Assembly (NCBI RefSeq): GCF_025725725.1
Contig: NZ_CP107020.1
Span: 496,001 to 560,000, forward strand
Length of the DNA stretch: 64,000 nt
DNA from: Brachybacterium huguangmaarense
GTDB taxonomy: Bacteria > Actinomycetota > Actinomycetes > Actinomycetales > Dermabacteraceae
Reading direction: 5' to 3'
In this document: positions 58,579 to 64,000 of the stretch, one piece after another
Layout: every line of letters begins with the position of its first letter
How positions within the stretch are numbered: the stretch's first letter is position 1
Translations under genes and position numbers: made by a program
The notes under the pieces: generated by a model
What the model saw: only the letters and a program-made list of their open reading frames with translations
Database searches by the model: none
What the model was told of the DNA's origin: nothing

Positions 58579-59469
58579 CTACGCCTGGGCCTCCCGCTCG
58601 TCCGCGCCCGGCATCGGCCGGCCCACGCGCGCCCAGAACCCCGGGTCCCAGGCGATCAGGCCCGCGGCGGGCAGCGCGAGCACCTCGGCCAGCTGCTCGT
58701 CGAGCATGCGCTGGGCCCACAGCTCGACCACCGCCGCCATGAGCCGGCGGGCACGGACCCCCACCCCGCCGTCGCGATCGGACAGCGCCTCCGGCAGCAC
58801 CTCGGTGCGCTCGATCGCCATGGCGACCTCGTGGAACAGGTCGAAGTACTCACGATGCCCGAACGCCGGAGCAGCGCCCAGCTCCCGGACCCGCGCCGCG
58901 AGCCTCTCGACCTCCGCCTCCTCCGGCGCGGCGAAGGCGCGGCGCGCCCAGGCGCGCGCCTGGGCGTCGGACTCCGGCACGAGGCGGCAGTGCTCGATGC
59001 CCGCCTCGTCGCCGACGAGCCGCTCGAGCTGGCGCGACAGGTCATCCGGCTGCTCCCGTACGGCGATGAGCACGCCTGCTCGCAGGGGCCGATACCCCCA
59101 GTGCCGGGCGACGTGCAGCACGCGGTCGCGATCGCCGCGCCGGGTCTCGGGGATCGTGACCAGCAGCGCCCGGAAGGAGCCGTCGTAGGCCGCGGTCTCC
59201 TGAGCCCCGGAGTAGCGGACGAATCCGCCGTCGAGCTGCGTCGAGCGTCGGTAGACGCTGACCCTGCCGGCCGTCGAGCGCACGAGCAGGCCGCGGTCCA
59301 CGAGGCGCACGAGCTCGTTGCGCACGCTCAGCGCCGAGTACCCGCGATGCGCCAGCACGGCCGCGAAGGCGGGGCCGGGCACGGCCACGGCGCCCAGGCA
59401 CCCGAACACGCTCACCAGGTCGAAGGCGGCGCGGGTCATGCGATAGCGGGACGGCGAGACCCTCGGCAT
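58579..59469 (-). CDS. PaaX-like transcriptional regulator
   Basis: A 296-residue regulator. An N-terminal winged helix (AFAAVLAHRGYSALSVRNEL, VRLVDRGLLVRSTAGRVSVY) is followed by a PaaX-type central domain (GSFRALLVTIPETRRGDRDR, WGYRPLRAGVLIAV) and a helical C-terminal domain. PaaX represses phenylacetate catabolism by sensing its CoA ester; no such genes are here, so only the family is assigned. MPRVSPSRYRMTRAAFD at 59469 is the likely start. It is divergent from the small membrane gene at 59633 and 36 bp upstream of the YhgE-like gene. Confidence 0.82.
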   Translation of the reverse strand: MPRVSPSRYRMTRAAFDLVSVFGCLGAVAVPGPAFAAVLAHRGYSALSVRNELVRLVDRGLLVRSTAGRVSVYRRSTQLDGGFVRYSGAQETAAYDGSFRALLVTIPETRRGDRDRVLHVARHWGYRPLRAGVLIAVREQPDDLSRQLERLVGDEAGIEHCRLVPESDAQARAWARRAFAAPEEAEVERLAARVRELGAAPAFGHREYFDLFHEVAMAIERTEVLPEALSDRDGGVGVRARRLMAAVVELWAQRMLDEQLAEVLALPAAGLIAWDPGFWARVGRPMPGADEREAQA

Positions 59470-59632
59470 GCGCCGACGATAGAACACATCTGGCGCCCGG
59501 ATCGGGACGATCTCGCGCCGCGCCGCCACGCGCCCGACGATGGGCGCACCAGCCGCGGCGAGCGCGGTCCCCGCCGGCGCCGCGTCGCCGCGGACCCGCG
59601 CTCCATGCGCCGCCCGAGCGAAGGAGACGCCC

Positions 59633-59869
59633 ATGTCCGCCGATCAGCGCCAGCCCCATCCCCCCGTGCCCGCCGACGACGTGAACCGGCTGGCGCGGGC
59701 GCTCCGGTCGAGCCTGCTCGCCGCCGCGATCGCCGCGATCATCGCGTTCATCGCCTTCGGGATCTTCGCGGGCGACTCCGAGGTCATGGCCCGCTGGATG
59801 GTCATGTCGGCGCTGCTCGCGGGCTCGGGCGGCTACATCGGCGGGCTCATCGCCGGCCGGGGGCGCTGA
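59633..59869 (+). CDS. Small two-helix membrane protein
   Basis: A 78-residue protein with a Pro/Gln-rich cytoplasmic start and two hydrophobic helices (SLLAAAIAAIIAFIAFGIF, residues 28-46, and VMSALLAGSGGYIGGLIAG, 57-75). A strong GAAGGAG site lies before ATG 59633. The function is unknown. A GC-rich spacer with GGGGCCGCAGCC repeats follows up to 59980. Confidence 0.75.
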   Translation: MSADQRQPHPPVPADDVNRLARALRSSLLAAAIAAIIAFIAFGIFAGDSEVMARWMVMSALLAGSGGYIGGLIAGRGR

Positions 59870-60102
59870 CCTCCTGACGCGGCGGCGCCGCGAGCGGGGC
59901 CGGAGCCGCGGGCGGGGCCGCAGCCACGCGGGCGGGGCCGCAGCCGCAGGCGGGGCGAGCGGGTCGGACGCATCGTTCGATGCATCGTGGCGCCCGGGCG
60001 GCGGCGACCGGTGAGAGGGGGCCGACGCACGCCAGTACCCTGGCCCCAACGCCGCGCCCTCCCCCCGTCGCGCGGCCCCGGCTCACCCTGCTGGAGCGCA
60101 CG

Positions 60103-61053
60103 ATGGAACCTCGCGGACGGCATCTCGCCACCGGCGCCGGCCTCCGGCAGCGTCATCCCGCCCTGGTCCTGTGCGCCGCGCTGCTCGTGGGCTGTGTGGC
60201 GGTCGGGGTGGTGGGGATCGCGTTCCTCCACCAGCTGCGCGCGTTCGACGCCCCCTATCGTCCCGGCGGGGCCGATCCGCTGTACTCGCAGGCTCCCGTG
60301 CCGCCCGAGGCCGGCCTCTCGGTCCCCCCGAGCGGGCACGAGAGCCCGGCCTGGTCGGCTCTCACCGGCTCCCCGCTGACCCGGCTGCGGGTGACCGAGA
60401 CGACGGACTGCGATCTGCCCGCGCTGCGCGGCAGATCGACCTCCCGGGACACGCTCCAGGAGCACCTGACGGCGCTCGCCGGCTGCCTCGACCGGCAGTG
60501 GGCGCCCGTGCTCACAGAAGCGGGCCTCACCTTCGAGCCGGTGTCCGTGGTCGTCTTCGATCCCCATCGCGGCACCGGCAGCGCATGTGGCGGCAAGGAG
60601 TCGGCGGTCCCGGCCGTCTACTGCCCGTCCGAGCGCACGATCTACGTCTCGTCCTCGGTCGGCAAGCACCGCTCGGGCACCGCCAACTGGACCGAGCTGA
60701 CCGTCGTGAGCGTGCTGGGCCATGAGTACGGGCATCATCTGCAGTCGCTCACGGGAGTGCTCGACGACGCGGATGCGGCCGCCGCCCAGGGGGCGGACGG
60801 CTCTGCGGACATGGCGCGGCGGATCGAGTCGATGGCCACGTGCCTGGGCGCGCTGTCGCACGGCCGGCTGGGCGGGGCCCAGCAGATCACCCAGGGCTAC
60901 TACGCGCGCATGATCGACCCCGGCACCTATCGCGCGGACGCCTCCCACGGCAGCGCCGCCACCCAGGCGTTCTGGGCCAAGCGGGGCTACGACGCGGACG
61001 GCGACACGAGCCGCTGCGCGACCTTCTCCGCCCCGGCCGAGCAGATGCGCTGA
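60103..61053 (+). CDS. Neutral zinc metallopeptidase (PF04228-like)
   Basis: A 316-residue protein with a short cytoplasmic start, one membrane helix (residues 19-43, ALVLCAALLVGCVAVGVVGI) and an extracytoplasmic domain. The zinc site HEYGH lies at 207-211 (VLGHEYGHHLQ), preceded by the typical ACGGKESAVPAVYCPSERTI and followed by RIESMATCLGAL, whose Glu is probably the third ligand. This is the YpfJ/neutral metallopeptidase layout. Paired cysteines suggest disulfides. ATG 60103 has GGAG nearby. The substrate is unknown. Confidence 0.87.
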   Translation: MEPRGRHLATGAGLRQRHPALVLCAALLVGCVAVGVVGIAFLHQLRAFDAPYRPGGADPLYSQAPVPPEAGLSVPPSGHESPAWSALTGSPLTRLRVTETTDCDLPALRGRSTSRDTLQEHLTALAGCLDRQWAPVLTEAGLTFEPVSVVVFDPHRGTGSACGGKESAVPAVYCPSERTIYVSSSVGKHRSGTANWTELTVVSVLGHEYGHHLQSLTGVLDDADAAAAQGADGSADMARRIESMATCLGALSHGRLGGAQQITQGYYARMIDPGTYRADASHGSAATQAFWAKRGYDADGDTSRCATFSAPAEQMR

Positions 61054-61075
61054 CCGGGAGGGCGCGGGCGGCAAC

Positions 61076-61391
61076 GCAGCCGGTGGGCGGCGCGGCCGGT
61101 CGGTGGCAGAGCCGGTGAGTGGCGCGGCCGGTCGGTGGCAGAGCCGGTGGGCGGCGCGGCCGGTCGATGGCACTGCCGGTGGATGGCGCGGCCGGTCGAC
61201 GGCACGGCCGATGGGCGGGGCGGCCGGTCAGTGGCAGAGCCGGTGGGCGGCAGAGTCGGTCGGCGGCGCGGGCGGTCGATGGCACTGCCGGTGGGCGGGG
61301 CGGCCGGTCGACGGGGCGGCCGGTCGGTAACAGAGCCGGGCGGTGGCAGAGCCGGTGGGTGGCAGGGCCGGTAGGCGGTGCGGCTGGTCGG
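61076..61391. repeat. 16-bp tandem minisatellite
   Basis: About 20 copies of a 16-bp unit, GGTSGGYGGCRSRGCC, mostly arranged as 32-bp doublets (GGTGGGCGGCGCGGCC plus GGTCGGTGGCAGAGCC). It begins 23 bp after the metallopeptidase stop. No gene is present between 61054 and 61943. Confidence 0.85.
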
Positions 61392-61481
61392 ATGAAGCAC
61401 GTCGCACCGGCCGGACGGGCAACGATGGCAGGAGCAGACGCGCAGCCCCGCCAGGGGCACGGCGTCGGACGACAGGAGCCA

Positions 61482-61565
61482 GGCGCTCACCCGAAGTCCG
61501 GGCCGGGCGCTCATCCGAGGTCCGGGCCAGGCGCTCACCCGAAGTCCGGGCCGGGCGCTCACCCG
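61482..61565. repeat. 24-bp tandem repeat
   Basis: Three and a half copies of a 24-bp unit beginning GGCGCTCACCCGAAGTCC and ending GGGCCG or GGGCCA: 61482-61505, 61506-61529, 61530-61553 and a partial copy to 61565. Confidence 0.85.
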
Positions 61566-61661
61566 TGAACCGGGGTGCCAGCCGGCGTCCCGGCCCAGGC
61601 CCCTCCCACCCGGACCTCCTCGGACTCGAGATCAGGGCCGCCTCCTCGGGCCACTGGTCAC

Positions 61662-61723
61662 GGACGGGACGCTGGTGATGTGCTGTGGCTATATAGCCAG
61701 TGCACATCACCAGCGTCCCGTCC
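61662..61723. repeat. 62-bp near-perfect palindrome
   Basis: Arms of 22 bp (61662-61683 and 61702-61723) are perfect inverted copies, beginning GGACGGGACGCTGG. The centre is the 14-bp perfect palindrome TGGCTATATAGCCA (61686-61699); only the two bases on each side of it fail to pair. It lies 221 bp before the monooxygenase gene. Its AT-rich centre stands out in this GC-rich spacer. Confidence 0.92.
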
Positions 61724-61870
61724 AGGACACGCACCCCGGGTACGCCGGCCACGTAGCCCGCCTTTCTCTCTCCCCCCGCAGTCCCCTCGCCGCCACTCCC
61801 TTCCCTCCCTCCGCCGCCCCGGCTCCCTCTCCTCGGTGTGCCATCAGCGACATCCCCTTGCCCCCGCCCC

Positions 61871-61897
61871 TTCATTAGTTTACTTTTCATCTATAGA
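61871..61897 (+). promoter_or_regulatory. Likely promoter of the monooxygenase / FMN reductase genes
   Basis: A rare AT-rich island contains TTCATT (61871-61876) and TATAGA (61892-61897) with 15-bp spacing, 46 bp before the GTG start. It is preceded by a C-rich strand. No operator was identified. Confidence 0.45.
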
Positions 61898-61943
61898 CCC
61901 GGTGTGGCCGGGCCTGCGCCGAGCCCGGAAGGAGGGCGCTCCC

Positions 61944-63116
61944 GTGCAGTTCGGGATCTTCACCATCGCCGACATCACGCCCGACCCGACCACGGGGCGC
62001 GTGCCCACCGAGCACGAGCGCCTGCGATCCCTGGTCGAGCAGGCCACGCTCGCCGAGCAGGTCGGCCTGGACGTCTTCGCCCTCGGCGAGCACCACAACC
62101 CGCCGTTCGTGACCTCCTCGCCCACGACCACCCTCGCCTACATCGGCGCCCAGACCTCGCGCCTGCTCCTGTCGACCGCGACCACGCTGATCACGACCAA
62201 CGACCCGGTCAAGATCGCCGAGGACTACGCGATGCTCCAGCACCTCACGGAGGGGCGCGTCGACCTCGTGATGGGCCGCGGGAACACCGGCCCCGTCTAC
62301 CCGTGGTTCGGCCAGGACATCCGCAAGGGCCTCGAGCTCGCGGTCGAGAACTACGACCTCCTGCACCGTCTGTGGACCGAGGACGTCGTGGACTGGGAGG
62401 GCCGCTTCCGCACGCCTCTCCAGCAGTTCACCTCGACGCCGCGGCCGCTCGACGGCGTCCCGCCCTTCGTCTGGCACGGCTCGATCCGCTCGCCCCAGAT
62501 CGCCGAGCAGGCCGCCTACTACGGCGACGGCTTCTTCCACAACAACATCTTCTGGCCGATCGCCCACACCCGTCAGATGGTCGAGCTCTTCCGCCGGCGC
62601 TTCGAGCACTACGGCCACGGCACCGCCGCGCAGGCGTTCGTCGGCCTCGGCGGCCAGGCGTTCATGCGCGCACGGTCGCAGGACGCGGTCGCCGAGTTCC
62701 GCCCGTACTTCGACCATGCCCCGGTCTACGGCGGCGGGCCCTCGCTCGAGGACTTCACCGCCCAGACCCCGCTCGTCGTCGGCTCCCCCGAGCAGGTGGT
62801 CGAGCGCTACCTCACGATGGCCGACCACGTCGGCGACTACCAGCGCCAGCTGTTCCTCATGGACCACGCGGGGCTGCCGCACCGGACCGTCATGGAGCAG
62901 ATCGAGCTGCTGGGCACCGAGGTCGTGCCCGTGCTGCGGCGCGAGCTCGACGCCCGGCGGCCCGCCGACGTCCCGGACGCGCCCACCCACGCGGGCCTCG
63001 TCGCGGCGGCCGAGGCCGAGCGCGGCGCCTTCGATGCGGCGTACCGTTTCGAGACGGGAGAGAACTGGACCGGGCTCCGGGCCGAGAGCGGTGACTCGCC
63101 ACGGCGACCCGCCTGA
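61944..63116 (+). CDS. LLM-class flavin-dependent oxidoreductase (CE1758-like)
   Basis: A 390-residue luciferase-like monooxygenase with a TIM barrel: VQFGIFTIADITPDPTTGRV at the start, DVFALGEHHNPPFVTSSPTT, LLSTATTLITTNDPVKIAED, VDLVMGRGNTGPVYPWFGQD and PFVWHGSIRSPQIAEQAAYY. It uses reduced FMN and oxygen to oxidise an unknown substrate. GTG 61944 is chosen because GGAAGGAGG lies seven bases upstream. The FMN reductase 90 bp downstream would supply reduced flavin, as in the CE1758-CE1759 pair of corynebacteria. Confidence 0.92.
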   Translation: MQFGIFTIADITPDPTTGRVPTEHERLRSLVEQATLAEQVGLDVFALGEHHNPPFVTSSPTTTLAYIGAQTSRLLLSTATTLITTNDPVKIAEDYAMLQHLTEGRVDLVMGRGNTGPVYPWFGQDIRKGLELAVENYDLLHRLWTEDVVDWEGRFRTPLQQFTSTPRPLDGVPPFVWHGSIRSPQIAEQAAYYGDGFFHNNIFWPIAHTRQMVELFRRRFEHYGHGTAAQAFVGLGGQAFMRARSQDAVAEFRPYFDHAPVYGGGPSLEDFTAQTPLVVGSPEQVVERYLTMADHVGDYQRQLFLMDHAGLPHRTVMEQIELLGTEVVPVLRRELDARRPADVPDAPTHAGLVAAAEAERGAFDAAYRFETGENWTGLRAESGDSPRRPA

Positions 63117-63206
63117 GCCTCATGCGTCCGGTCCGCCGGCCGGCCGCGCCCTCGGCGGTCGCCGGCGCGGCGGCGCCGTCCCGTCCATCGTCAGGGAAGT
63201 GAGGCC

Positions 63207-63959
63207 ATGACCGACACACCGATGCGGATCGTCGTGCTGAGCGCGGGGCTGTCGTCCCCGAGCTCCACCCGGATGCTCGCCGACCATCTCGCCGCGAGCG
63301 CCCGCGCGGAGCTCGAGGCGCGGGGCGCCGAGGTCGAGGTGACGGCCTACGAGCTGCGCTCCTACGCGCACGAGATCACCGACGCGATGCTCTCCCACTT
63401 CCCCGGCGAGCGCCTCGCCGCGCTGATCGCCGCGGTCCGGGACGCGGACGCCGTGATCGCGGTGACGCCGATCTTCAACACCGGCCCCTCGGGGCTGTTC
63501 AAGTCCTTCATCGACGTGGTGCCGCTCGGCGTGTGGCCCGGCAAGCCCGTGCTGCTCGGCGCGACGGCCGGCTCGGCTCGTCACTCCCTCGCCCTCGAGT
63601 ACACGATCCGCCCGATGTTCGTGTACCTCAAGGCGGCTCTCGTGCCGACGGCCGTGGTCGCGGCGAGCTCGGACTTCGGCGTCGCCGCCGTCGGCGAGGG
63701 CGACGCGGCCTCGCTCGCCTCCCGCACGCGCCGCGCGGCCCAGGAGCTCGCGGCGCTCGGCTGCGGCGCGCGCCGCATCGGCCACGACGACGTCGAGCCG
63801 CCCTCGGAGGCGGACGGCCCGGCCGACGAGCGCCCCACAGGCGCGGACGACGCCGCCCCGGCGGGCTCAGCGGACCCCGCGCCGACCGGCGGCGCCGCGG
63901 GCCTGGACCCGGAGTTCTCCGACTTCGTGCCCCTGGGCTCGCTCCTGCGCCGCGACTGA
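63207..63959 (+). CDS. NAD(P)H-dependent FMN reductase (CE1759-like)
   Basis: A 250-residue flavodoxin-like reductase. The flavin phosphate loop is SAGLSSPSSTRMLADHL (near 12-28), and the second flavin segment is AVTPIFNTGPSGLFKSFIDV (near 90-110), followed by LLGATAGSARHSLALEY. A 50-residue Pro/Ala/Asp-rich insert (near 190-235) precedes the conserved end FSDFVPLGSLLRRD. It provides reduced FMN for the upstream monooxygenase and is transcribed with it. ATG 63207 follows GGGAAGTGAGG. Confidence 0.92.
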   Translation: MTDTPMRIVVLSAGLSSPSSTRMLADHLAASARAELEARGAEVEVTAYELRSYAHEITDAMLSHFPGERLAALIAAVRDADAVIAVTPIFNTGPSGLFKSFIDVVPLGVWPGKPVLLGATAGSARHSLALEYTIRPMFVYLKAALVPTAVVAASSDFGVAAVGEGDAASLASRTRRAAQELAALGCGARRIGHDDVEPPSEADGPADERPTGADDAAPAGSADPAPTGGAAGLDPEFSDFVPLGSLLRRD

Positions 63960-64000
63960 CCGCCCCGGCGCTGCGCGACCAGCCGCGACGGTCCGCGCTG

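Noticed and set aside
61076-61565. Possible CRISPR array
   Set aside because: Repeats of 16 and 24 bp are directly adjacent with no unique spacers, and no cas gene is present.

Overview
The window is very GC-rich DNA (roughly 70 percent or more), with strong G/C bias at third codon positions, frequent GTG starts and Gly/Ala/Arg-rich proteins. Together with an actinobacterial gene repertoire (asd-lysC, dnaX-recR, a glutamine-dependent NAD synthetase, a MetP/MetS transporter pair, a CE1758/CE1759-type flavoprotein pair) this points to a chromosome of a high-GC actinobacterium. A Micrococcales member such as a Dermabacteraceae/Brachybacterium relative is my inference, not something I could test.

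Layout. 1-4.3 kb: a membrane protein cut by the window edge, two gene remnants meeting head to head near 1070, a short-chain dehydrogenase, and a membrane protein reading frame split by an in-frame TAG. 4.5-19.4 kb: cell-surface polysaccharide genes: dTDP-rhamnose synthesis (fused RfbC-RfbD, RfbB, RfbA), an exported sulfotransferase-like lipoprotein, an L-lactate permease, and a tightly coupled operon of a degenerate asparagine-synthetase/F420-ligase-like fusion, a PRC-barrel protein and a GT4 glycosyltransferase, preceded by a TetR regulator. 19.4-25 kb: aspartate-family amino acid start (lysC, asd), then a divergent ThuA / 2-hydroxyacid dehydrogenase pair and a DJ-1/PfpI protein. 25-34 kb: DedA, a zinc/manganese ABC importer with a Zur/Fur-like box, NAD synthetase and a two-gene ABC exporter. 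34-42 kb: a large membrane protein, recR, dnaX and a TIGR01777 epimerase. 42-52 kb: transport genes (AGCS alanine/glycine symporter, AbgT with an M20 amidohydrolase, a MetPS-type importer), a CPBP protease, an aldo/keto reductase and tRNA-Ser(GGA). 52-57 kb: a decaying cluster (frameshifted aldose epimerase, NTF2-like protein, sugar-type MFS transporter, truncated esterase, truncated DUF3100 protein). 57-64 kb: a DUF3533/YhgE-like membrane protein, a PaaX-like regulator, a zinc metallopeptidase, and a luciferase-like monooxygenase with its FMN reductase.

Two themes stand out. First, intergenic spaces are rich in structure: four copies of a palindrome with identical 15-bp arms (GGTAGTCATATGGTC) and different loops, a separate near-perfect 62-bp palindrome, and many GC-rich tandem arrays (15, 16, 17, 24, 35 bp units), several of which grow out of the stop-codon region of the neighbouring gene. 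Second, decay events are frequent: two junctions where divergent genes have both lost their 5' ends, one frameshift and one in-frame stop.
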